48,725 nt of DNA from JAAYCI01 sp031549285 (GTDB lineage: Bacteria; Bacillota; Clostridia; Oscillospirales; Ruminococcaceae). Position 1 is the first letter of the stretch. Each line of letters begins with the position of its first letter. Of this stretch, positions 15,888-22,762 are shown one piece after another. The stretch is from positions 1-48,725 of the forward strand of contig JAVBPZ010000014.1 of the NCBI GenBank assembly GCA_031549285.1, given 5' to 3'. Under the pieces are notes generated by a model that was not told the origin of the DNA, did no database searches, and was given only the letters and a program-made list of their open reading frames with translations. The position numbers and the translations under genes are program-made.

Positions 15888-17624
15888 CTATGTTATGCAG
15901 AATACCTGCTGCGTCTCGGTCACATTTCCCGCCGCGTCGGTTACGGTTACCTTCAATATATGGTCGCCGGTTTGGCCGGCGGTGCGCATCTTTGTAAACG
16001 GTGTAGTCACCGTCTCACCGGTACCGCTGTACAGCACCTGGCTGCCATCTGCCGTCAATACCTGCCAGCGGCAGGTGGTGCCGGTTTCATCCGCGACGCT
16101 TACCACTGCTTTCACGGGATTTACCGCGCACTTTTCGCCCGCAGTGTTCTGCAGCGAAAGGCCAACTTCCGGTGGTGTGGTGTCCGTAATATACAGCACC
16201 GGCGCCGTTACCGGCATGGCCGCTTCACTTGGCGTCAGTTCTACCGTCAGGCTGCCCACCGGGTTCTCCGCCGCAAAGCCGGTGTCCCGGCTGGACGGCG
16301 GCGTGATAAGAATGGTATATTCCCCGGCGTCTTCTATGTTTAGCGTGTCAAACGCATAGGTTCCAGCCGCATCTACCTTGGTGCGGGTAATCACATTTTC
16401 TTCCTGCTTCAGGGTCACATCGAACCCCGCAGCATACTTTCCGCCGCCGGATATCACGGTACCGTCCGCTTTTTTGAACACCACGCTGCCTTTCAGCTTT
16501 GCGGTTTGGCTTGCCGTTTGGGCCGGTACTGCCGGAACGGGTATTGTTGGCGCCGTTGGGGTTTCACTTACGCTGGTTTGCTTTCCGCTGACCACCGCGC
16601 CGGCGCCACCTGTGCCGCTTCCGCCCGCCACCGCGCCGGCACCGCCGGAAACGGTACCTGTGCCCGGCACAGAAATAGTCTGTGCCGGGCCAGGCGCGTC
16701 AGGGATTGCAGCGTCCAGTATAGACGCCGTATCTTCATACCCGCTGGCGGTTTGTGGCAGGCGCTGGGGGTCGCCGGCCACAGGCACGTTTGCCGGCAGC
16801 GGGGGTGAAGCGGTGGCGAACAGTACCGTCAGGGCCACACCGGTGGCGAGGGCGGCACTTATCAGGCCCTGTAAAACCGGGCCGGTGAAAAAAGTCGTTA
16901 TGGTTCCGGCAGCTGCGCCACCGGTGGCAAATGCCGTGTACACGCCGGCGGCCTGCAGGCACTGCTGGGCTGCTGTGGGCAGCACGGTGGCTGCGGCGGA
17001 CTGGCTGAAAATAGCGCCGAGTGCCGGAGAAAGTGCCATCATGGGGGTGCCGGATTGTTTCCAGCTGTCCACCTTGTCGTCCAGCTCCACCCGCAGGTGC
17101 TTGCGGGCCATTTTCAGGTTGTGTTGCACCGCGTCCGGGGTGATGTTTAGCGTGGCGGCCGCCTCGGCATAGCTCATGTTTTGGTAATAGCATAACAGAA
17201 TGCACTGCTGATATTTGTCCGGCAGGTTTTGTACCAGTTCTACGATAGATTCCCGCAGGCTGGCGTCCTCGATATATTCTTCCGGCAGGCTTTCCAGCGT
17301 ATCACTGATGAAATTGCCGGCGTAATCGTCCAGGGAAACATTTCCTTTGTCTCGTGTCATTTTGCGCCTCATGTTTAAACAGGTGCTGATAATCAACCGG
17401 TTTAGCCAGGTGTTGAACGCGGCGGGCTCGTGCAGCTGTACGATTTTTTTCTGCATGCGGACGAAAACTTCCTGCGCTGCATCCTCGGCGTCATGCGGGT
17501 TTCGCATGACCTGCCGGCAAAAATACAGAACATACGGGGCCTTCATTTCGCATAGCGAAACAAACGCGTCGCGGTCCCGCGCGCATGCTTTTTGAACCAG
17601 CTGTATCAGTTGATTGTCTGCCAT
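15888..17624 (-). CDS. ECF-like sigma factor fused to a transmembrane and extracellular Ig-like region
   Basis: A 578-residue protein. Residues ~18-85 are a sigma-70 region 2 (DAEDAAQEVFVRM, then the -10 recognition helix) and ~125-178 a region 4 HTH (LPDKYQQCILLCYYQNMSYAEAAATLNI). A linker leads to a hydrophobic helix at about 250-272. Beyond it come a Gly/Pro/Thr-rich stalk (about 273-375), a CNA-B/SpaA-like domain (about 378-470) and a terminal Ig-like domain with the TDAAGN signature (about 480-578). The N-terminal transcription factor thus stays on the cytoplasmic side and the tail outside. GGGGGAG precedes the chosen ATG by six bases; a longer frame to 17780 lacks a site. C-terminally extended ECF factors are known in some phyla. 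Release by proteolysis is inference. Confidence 0.85.
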   Translation of the reverse strand: MADNQLIQLVQKACARDRDAFVSLCEMKAPYVLYFCRQVMRNPHDAEDAAQEVFVRMQKKIVQLHEPAAFNTWLNRLIISTCLNMRRKMTRDKGNVSLDDYAGNFISDTLESLPEEYIEDASLRESIVELVQNLPDKYQQCILLCYYQNMSYAEAAATLNITPDAVQHNLKMARKHLRVELDDKVDSWKQSGTPMMALSPALGAIFSQSAAATVLPTAAQQCLQAAGVYTAFATGGAAAGTITTFFTGPVLQGLISAALATGVALTVLFATASPPLPANVPVAGDPQRLPQTASGYEDTASILDAAIPDAPGPAQTISVPGTGTVSGGAGAVAGGSGTGGAGAVVSGKQTSVSETPTAPTIPVPAVPAQTASQTAKLKGSVVFKKADGTVISGGGKYAAGFDVTLKQEENVITRTKVDAAGTYAFDTLNIEDAGEYTILITPPSSRDTGFAAENPVGSLTVELTPSEAAMPVTAPVLYITDTTPPEVGLSLQNTAGEKCAVNPVKAVVSVADETGTTCRWQVLTADGSQVLYSGTGETVTTPFTKMRTAGQTGDHILKVTVTDAAGNVTETQQVFCIT

Positions 17625-17659
17625 GTGTGCTCCCCCAGAGCGGATTTTCACCGCCTTGA

Positions 17660-17700
17660 TAGTATAGACACTTCCCATGTGGGTGCCGAGTGTCTTTTTT
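17660..17700 (-). promoter_or_regulatory. Possible promoter and inverted repeat before the sigma-adhesin operon
   Basis: On the minus strand TATACT (17660-17665) lies 17 bp after a weak TCGGCA. An inverted repeat, AGACACT (17666-17672) and AGTGTCT (17689-17695), fills the space between the two hexamers, where a regulator or an alternative sigma could act. The 337-bp gap 17625-17961 also contains the leader of the small membrane gene on the plus strand, and nothing else coding. Confidence 0.35.
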
Positions 17701-17961
17701 GAAAAAAACTTTTTTGTATTGTTTTTTTGCCATGATCTGCCGGGATAAAATAAAAATGAGCCGCCCATCCAACACTGCATAAAAAGACAGGTTATACTAC
17801 TAATCGGCAGATAGTATGTTTTATTGAACTTTTTTGTAAAAGAATATTTGCGCGAGGACGGTGGATGCCGGATAGCATATCAACATTGAATAATGCCCAT
17901 GAATACAGTACAATATGTACAATACCAAGAAGTGGCTGCGCAAACAAAAAGGGGTGATACT

Positions 17962-18243
17962 ATGCCGTTGCCTTCAGCGCCAATGAATGTGCTGTACACT
18001 GTAATCTTTGGCATGGTTGCGGGTGCTTGTTTCTTTCTGTATTGGCTGCTGCAAAGACGCAGAGCCAAAACAGGCGAAAACACGGCGGAGGTGAATGTGG
18101 CAGAGGACGGTGCGGTGGATGAAACCCGTTTGCAAAAGGTGTTTCTGGCGATAGGCTTTTCTTTTGCGGTGGTGGCGGTGGGTTTTTTTGCCATGGCTAT
18201 GGCCATTCGTCTGGGGTCTGTTTTTGGCTGGTATTATTGGTAA
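17962..18243 (+). CDS. Small two-helix membrane protein
   Basis: A 93-residue protein with a hydrophobic helix at about residues 9-27, a charged loop (RRRAKTGENTAEVNVAEDG), and a second helix at about 55-85. GGGGTGAT precedes the ATG by about four bases; the alternative ATG at 17893 has no site and would add a polar stretch. The function is unknown. It lies 60 bp before the lipid-kinase gene on the same strand and may be cotranscribed with it. Confidence 0.65.
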   Translation: MPLPSAPMNVLYTVIFGMVAGACFFLYWLLQRRRAKTGENTAEVNVAEDGAVDETRLQKVFLAIGFSFAVVAVGFFAMAMAIRLGSVFGWYYW

Positions 18244-18303
18244 AGGTATTTCCTGCCCGCGAACCGGCGGGTGCGCGGGGCAAACCATGAGGGAGGACAA
18301 CCA

Positions 18304-19236
18304 TTGCGGCACATTTTTATTGTAAACCCGGTGGCAGGCAAACAGGACGCCGGCCGAATGATGGAAGGAAAGATAGCCGCCGCGGCAAAAGAGTGCGGCA
18401 TTGACTATACGCTGGAATTGACCAAGGCGCCAAAACACGCGGCGGAGCTGGCACAGGGGTATGCGGGAAGCGGGGAGGATGTGCGCCTGTATGCTGTGGG
18501 CGGCGACGGTACGCTGAACGAGGTATTATCCGGCGCGTGGCCACACAAAAATGCGGCGGTGGCCAGCATTCCCTGCGGCAGCGGCAATGATTTTGTGCGC
18601 ACCTTTGGCACGGTGGAAGACTTTTTAGACATACCGGCGCTGATACGCGGTGTGGCGCAGGATATCGACCTGATGCAGGTGGACGGCGGCATCTGTGCGG
18701 CCATTACCTCCACCGGCCTGGATGCCGAGGTGGCCTATAACATTCCCAAATATCGCCGGGTGCCGTTGTTGGGCGGTACCATGGCCTATAATATGTCTAT
18801 TTTGGAAAAGCTGCTGAAGCCTCTGGGCAAAACGCTGCGCATAACCATTAACGGCCGGGTGCAGGAGGGCAAGTACCTGATTGCCACCGTATGCAATGGC
18901 CAGACCTACGGCGGTGGATACCGTGCGGCGCCCATGGCCAGTGTGACCGACGGGATACTGGACGTTATTCTGGTGAAGAAAATTGGCCGCGCAAGGCTGG
19001 TGTCCATCATTGGGAAATATAAAAACGGCCAGCATTTTACCGAGGGCGAGATATTGCCGGAGTTCCGCGATGTGATGGAATATTACCGGGCAACCGAGGT
19101 GGAGATTGACCCCACCGGAGACGAACAGTTCATTTTAAATGTAGACGGGGAATGCGGCCCAGCGCCACGCCTGTATGCGAAGGTGCTGCCGCTGGCGGGA
19201 CGGTTCGTGCTGCCGGCGGCCCTGGCGGAACGATAA
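18304..19236 (+). CDS. Diacylglycerol/lipid kinase family protein (DgkB/YegS type)
   Basis: A 310-residue soluble kinase of the DAGK_cat family, which phosphorylates diacylglycerol or related lipids using ATP and recycles lipid head-group by-products in Gram-positives. The N-terminal NPVAGK motif, GGDGTLNEV (residues 66-74) as nucleotide-binding loop, and PCGSGNDFVR as the following signature are all present, with a C-terminal GGG-AP-A..DG.LDV segment. The start is inferred as TTG at 18304, because GGGAGGAC sits seven bases upstream and the next residues RHIFIVNP are the family's usual N-terminus; the ATG at 18287 is out of frame and the one at 18271 lies before the binding site. Confidence 0.9.
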   Translation: MRHIFIVNPVAGKQDAGRMMEGKIAAAAKECGIDYTLELTKAPKHAAELAQGYAGSGEDVRLYAVGGDGTLNEVLSGAWPHKNAAVASIPCGSGNDFVRTFGTVEDFLDIPALIRGVAQDIDLMQVDGGICAAITSTGLDAEVAYNIPKYRRVPLLGGTMAYNMSILEKLLKPLGKTLRITINGRVQEGKYLIATVCNGQTYGGGYRAAPMASVTDGILDVILVKKIGRARLVSIIGKYKNGQHFTEGEILPEFRDVMEYYRATEVEIDPTGDEQFILNVDGECGPAPRLYAKVLPLAGRFVLPAALAER

Positions 19237-19325
19237 ACGCGAAGCGGCTGGGTGCCGATTGCCGAAGGGGATTTTTTTCCGTTGTTTCGCGCGATGTTCC
19301 CCAAAAAAGTTTTGTCATATGCCGC

Positions 19326-19365
19326 GGCCCGGGCGCAGGTATTCAGCGCGCCCGGCCTGTTTTTT
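19326..19365 (+). terminator. Intrinsic terminator after the lipid kinase
   Basis: CCGGGCG (19329-19335) pairs with CGCCCGG (19349-19355), extended by flanking GG/CC with a bulge, and is followed by TGTTTTTT. It isolates the kinase gene from groESL. Confidence 0.75.
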
Positions 19366-19396
19366 GTGGGTTGGAAAAAATTTTTCATTTGCCCTC

Positions 19397-19425
19397 TTGA
19401 TTTTTTGGAGCAAAGGGGCTAAAAT
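19397..19425 (+). promoter_or_regulatory. groESL promoter
   Basis: TTGATT (19397-19402), an exact 17-bp spacer and TAAAAT (19420-19425) match a housekeeping sigma-A promoter. The CIRCE operator starts five bases downstream, at the expected transcription start. Confidence 0.8.
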
Positions 19426-19429
19426 GTTT

Positions 19430-19456
19430 TTAGCACTTTAAAGTCGCGAGTGCTAA
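19430..19456. promoter_or_regulatory. CIRCE operator (HrcA site)
   Basis: TTAGCACTT, nine bases, then GAGTGCTAA matches the CIRCE consensus (TTAGCACTC-N9-GAGTGCTAA) at all but one position, the last base of the left arm. In Firmicutes HrcA binds here and represses groESL until heat shock. hrcA itself is outside the window. Confidence 0.95.
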
Positions 19457-19510
19457 AACAAACCTTACACTGTCATCAAAATAAATCATATATAAAGGAG
19501 CAAAGCGAAG

Positions 19511-19795
19511 ATGAAACTGAAACCTCTTGCAGACCGTGTTGTCATTAAAGCCGTAGAGGCGGAAGAGACCACCACCGGTGGCATTATCCTGCCGGGGAAT
19601 GCCAAGGAAAAACCGCAGATGGCGGAAGTGGTGGAGGTGGGGCCCGGGGGCCTGGTGGACGGCAAACAGGTGGAGATGGTCGTGAAAAAAGGCGACAAGG
19701 TTGTGGCCAGCAAATATGCCGGCAGCGAAGTGAAGATTGACGGCGAGGAATATACCATCGTGCGGCAGTCGGATATTTTGGCGATTGTAAAATAA
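19511..19795 (+). CDS. groES: Co-chaperonin GroES
   Basis: A 94-residue GroES (Cpn10) of normal length. The N-terminus KLKPLADRVVIK and the mobile-loop region ETTTGGIILPGNAKEKP are standard, as is GDKVVASKYAGSEVKIDGEEY in the C-terminal half. It forms the heptameric lid of GroEL. AAAGGAGC precedes the ATG. It is first in the groESL operon behind a sigma-A promoter and CIRCE, with a 57-bp gap to groEL. Confidence 0.98.
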   Translation: MKLKPLADRVVIKAVEAEETTTGGIILPGNAKEKPQMAEVVEVGPGGLVDGKQVEMVVKKGDKVVASKYAGSEVKIDGEEYTIVRQSDILAIVK

Positions 19796-19852
19796 GATTG
19801 CTTGAACACTATTGTACAGTGAATAATAGAATAGACTACGGAGGAAATGAAG

Positions 19853-21487
19853 ATGGCAAAACAGCTTTTATATGGCGAGGACGCGCGCAAGGCGCTGAGC
19901 GCCGGGATTGACAAACTGGCCGATACGGTAAAGATCACCCTGGGGCCGAAGGGCCGCAACGTGGTGCTGGGCAAGAAATATGGCAGCCCGGCCATCACCA
20001 ACGATGGCGTGACCATTGCGAAAGAGATTGAAGTAAAAGATGCTTATGAGAACATGGGCGTGTTGCTGGTGAAGGAAGTAGCCACCAAAACCAACGATGA
20101 AGCGGGCGACGGCACCACCACCGCCACCGTGCTGGCACAGGCCATGGTGCACGAGGGCATGAAGAATGTGGCAGCCGGCGCAAACCCCATGGATATCAAG
20201 CGCGGCATTCAAAAAGCAGTAAACGCCGCAGTGGCGGAGCTGCAGAAGAACAGCAAAAAGGTGAACGGCAGCGAGGATATTGCCCGTGTGGCCACCGTTT
20301 CCGCCGGGGACGAGGAGATTGGCAAGCTGATTGCCGACGCCATGGACAAGGTTACCGCCGACGGCGTGATTACCATTGAAGAAAGCAAAACCGCCGAGAC
20401 CTTTACCGAAGTGGTGGAAGGCATGCAGTTTGACCGCGGGTACATCACCCCCTATATGGTGACCGACACCGAGAAGATGGAAGCGGTCATTGATGACGCG
20501 CTGGTGCTGATTACCGACAAAAAGATCAGCGTGATCCAGGACATTCTGCCGCTGCTGGAGCAGATTGTGCAGAGCGGCAAGAAGCTGGTTATCATTGCCG
20601 AGGATGTGGAGGGCGAGGCGCTGTCCACCCTGATTGTGAACCGGCTGCGCGGCACCTTTACCTGCGTGGCGGTGAAGGCCCCGGGCTTTGGCGACCGGCG
20701 CAAGGAAATGCTGCAGGATATCGCCGTGCTGACCGGCGGCCAGGTCATCAGCGAGGAGTTGGGCTATGACATCAAGGAAACCACCATGGATATGCTGGGC
20801 CACGCGCACCAGGTGAAGGTGACCAAGGAAAACACCATCATTGTGGACGGCATGGGCAAAAAGGATGTCATCAAGAACCGTGTGGCGCAGATTCGTGCCG
20901 AAATCGAAAACTCCACCAGCGACTTTGACCGCGAAAAGCTGCAGGAGCGCCTGGCGAAGCTGGCCGGCGGTGTGGCGGTTATCCGCGTGGGCGCCGCTAC
21001 GGAAGTGGAGATGAAAGAAAAGAAGCTGCGCATTGAAGATGCGCTGAACGCCACCAAGGCGGCGGTGGAGGAAGGCATTGTGGCCGGCGGCGGCACCGCC
21101 CCGCTGGAAGTGATGCCCGCCATCGAAGAACTGATTGAGACGCTGGAAGGCGACAAGAAAACCGGCGCGGCCATCGTGCTGAAGGCGATGGAGTCTCCCC
21201 TGCGGCAGATTGCGGTGAACGCGGGCCTGGAAGGCAGCGTGATCATCGATAAGATTCGCAACGCAAAGAAAAAGAACTATGGCTTCGACGCGCAGAAGGA
21301 AGAATATGGCGATATGCTGAAGTTCGGCATTGTGGACCCCACCAAGGTGACCCGCAACGCCATTGAGAACGCGGCCAGTGTGGCTGCCATGGTCATTACC
21401 ACCGAGAGCCTGGTGGCCGACGAGCCGGAACCCCCGGCACCTGCCATGCCGGCCGGCGGCATGGGCGGCATGGGGGATATGTACTAA
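19853..21487 (+). CDS. groEL: Chaperonin GroEL
   Basis: A 544-residue Cpn60, the ATP-driven folding chamber. The nucleotide-binding signatures GPKGRNVVL and GDGTTTATVLAQ are present, and the tail is the typical GGM repeat (GGMGGMGDMY). Two ATGs lie six bases apart; the second (19853) is eight bases from GGAGG and gives the usual MAKQLLYG start, so it is chosen. It is cotranscribed with groES. Confidence 0.98.
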   Translation: MAKQLLYGEDARKALSAGIDKLADTVKITLGPKGRNVVLGKKYGSPAITNDGVTIAKEIEVKDAYENMGVLLVKEVATKTNDEAGDGTTTATVLAQAMVHEGMKNVAAGANPMDIKRGIQKAVNAAVAELQKNSKKVNGSEDIARVATVSAGDEEIGKLIADAMDKVTADGVITIEESKTAETFTEVVEGMQFDRGYITPYMVTDTEKMEAVIDDALVLITDKKISVIQDILPLLEQIVQSGKKLVIIAEDVEGEALSTLIVNRLRGTFTCVAVKAPGFGDRRKEMLQDIAVLTGGQVISEELGYDIKETTMDMLGHAHQVKVTKENTIIVDGMGKKDVIKNRVAQIRAEIENSTSDFDREKLQERLAKLAGGVAVIRVGAATEVEMKEKKLRIEDALNATKAAVEEGIVAGGGTAPLEVMPAIEELIETLEGDKKTGAAIVLKAMESPLRQIAVNAGLEGSVIIDKIRNAKKKNYGFDAQKEEYGDMLKFGIVDPTKVTRNAIENAASVAAMVITTESLVADEPEPPAPAMPAGGMGGMGDMY

Positions 21488-21537
21488 GAGGGCAGTTAGT
21501 AGTTAAGAGTTGGCAGTTGTTGGTTATAGTAGCAATA

Positions 21538-21568
21538 AAGCGCCCGCGGGAATGTTCCGCGGGCGCTT
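21538..21568 (+). terminator. Hairpin after groEL
   Basis: AAGCGCCCGCGG (21538-21549) and CCGCGGGCGCTT (21557-21568) form a 12-bp stem with a 7-nt loop. The T-run is short (two bases within the stem), yet the very stable stem and its place after groEL suit a terminator. Confidence 0.65.
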
Positions 21569-21678
21569 GGCTGTGTGGGGTTTACAGTTCAGTATAAGCA
21601 AGTGGAAGAACTCCTGGACGGGAGGAACCATTCCTTTTAGCGGGGCTTTTGAGGCTGCAGCAGGGCGCCCCCTTTTCC

Positions 21679-21707
21679 TTGACAGGCTCCGCCGCAGCCG
21701 ATATAAT
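21679..21707 (+). promoter_or_regulatory. Consensus sigma-A promoter for the T-box leader
   Basis: TTGACA (21679-21684), a 17-bp spacer and TATAAT (21702-21707) form a perfect consensus promoter, placing the transcript start near 21714. It drives the T-box leader and the acetyltransferase and alaS genes beyond. Confidence 0.9.
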
Positions 21708-21713
21708 GATACT

Positions 21714-22018
21714 GGAATTAAAAAAGAATACAGCAATGGCAATGACAGGATTAACGTTCGCAGTTTGTGCGCACAATGGCCGGGGGTTTTACAGATGGGA
21801 CCCGGGGCCGAAAGAGAGGGAACCCACGTGGCTGAAAGGTTTCCGCCCGGCGAACGGTGCCATCCTGGAGCTCCGGCTAATACCCGGCGCTGCGCGCGGC
21901 GTTACAGCGCAGGAAAGTGGCGTTTTGGCCGTGTTTGTAAAAATGCAGGCTAGGCGCAAACTGGGTGGTACCACGGAAGCTTACGCAGCCTTCGTCCCTG
22001 GCGGGGCGGAGGTTTTTT
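21714..22018 (+). ncRNA. T-box riboswitch leader (alanine-type predicted)
   Basis: The leader carries the T-box antiterminator motif TGGGTGGTACCACGG (21962-21976), which base-pairs with uncharged tRNA. A 10-bp intrinsic terminator follows: CCTTCGTCCC (21989-21998), loop TGGC, GGGGCGGAGG (22003-22012), then a T6 run and more T's to 22026. An AGAGAG element of Stem I is at 21813-21818, and a GCC triplet followed by A (21859-21862) is the likely specifier for alanine, which fits alaS downstream; the codon call is tentative. Uncharged tRNA-Ala would favour read-through. The open reading frames crossing this leader have no binding site and are not genes. The gap 21488-22117 contains only the groEL hairpin, promoter and this leader. 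Confidence 0.9.
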
Positions 22019-22117
22019 GTTTTTTAGTAAGATTTTTTGAAAGCGAATGTAAACGAAGTGATGGTGGATAGGAGTACAGCGAAACGGGGAGCTGCGAAAT
22101 TCCCCGATGGGGTGAAA

Positions 22118-22693
22118 ATGATTATAAAGGGCGAAAAGGTACATTTGATTCCTGCTGCATTAGGGGATAGGCAAAAGGCATATGAATGGTGCTTTCACTC
22201 TGAAACCACCAAATCTCATTCCGGGCCTCCGGAGTATCCCGAGAACCCGATTCTTACATATGCGGAATTTTGTGAAAAAGGGTATGAGGATTGTTATTTT
22301 ACGGGAGAGAACCCGCAGGGTGGCCGTGGCTTTTTCATTGTTATAGGGGAAGAGCCCATTGGCTTTATCAGCTATTCGTGTTTTCACGTAAAGCCGGGAA
22401 TAGCAGAGCTGGACAGCTGGATGAGCAGCGAGGAAAACTGTGGGAAAGGGTACGGAACGGATGCTATTATTGCACTGGGAAATCATCTGCATGATTCGCT
22501 GGGGATTCACACGTTAATCATGGGGCCATCTGTTAAAAATGCAAGGGCTATCCGGGCATATGAGAAGGCCGGGCTTTTCAGAACCAACCAGCGGATGCGT
22601 GATTTTTTGCGCCCCGAATACATATCTGTCTACGGCGACGGGGATTATGGTGAGGAACAAACGGCTGTTTGCGTAAAGAGGTTTGATTCGTAA
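22118..22693 (+). CDS. GNAT acetyltransferase (RimJ/RimL-like)
   Basis: A 191-residue GCN5-related N-acetyltransferase. The start MIIKGEKVHLIP is the usual beginning of RimJ/RimL-type enzymes, and GKGYGTDAIIALGNH (predicted acetyl-CoA loop, R/Q-x-x-G-x-G/A type) and NARAIRAYEKAGL (helix with the Asn/Tyr of the family) follow. GGGGTG precedes the ATG by a few bases; an upstream in-frame ATG (22061) is less well supported. It sits between the T-box and alaS, about 100 bp after the T-run, so it should be induced with alaS. Its substrate cannot be told; a protein N-terminus, a small amine or a charged tRNA are all possible. Confidence 0.85.
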   Translation: MIIKGEKVHLIPAALGDRQKAYEWCFHSETTKSHSGPPEYPENPILTYAEFCEKGYEDCYFTGENPQGGRGFFIVIGEEPIGFISYSCFHVKPGIAELDSWMSSEENCGKGYGTDAIIALGNHLHDSLGIHTLIMGPSVKNARAIRAYEKAGLFRTNQRMRDFLRPEYISVYGDGDYGEEQTAVCVKRFDS

Positions 22694-22762
22694 TCGGCAC
22701 TTTTTTACAATGCTAAAATACGAGAGTGAACAAAGGGAACGTGTGAAAAGGAGAATTTACTC

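Noticed and set aside
15397..16359. Plus-strand frames antisense to the sigma/adhesin junction
   Set aside because: They cross the signal peptide and gene start of the adhesin and have low-complexity Ser/Pro/Arg translation.
17666..17700. Plus-strand hairpin plus T-run as a terminator
   Set aside because: No gene ends upstream on that strand; the repeat is better explained as part of the minus-strand promoter region.
21488..21537. AG/TT-rich imperfect repeats (GGCAGTT twice) after groEL
   Set aside because: Short and imperfect; not enough to call a repeat element.
21510..22071. Open frames covering the T-box leader
   Set aside because: The DNA is explained by a consensus promoter, T-box motif and terminator; the frames lack ribosome sites.
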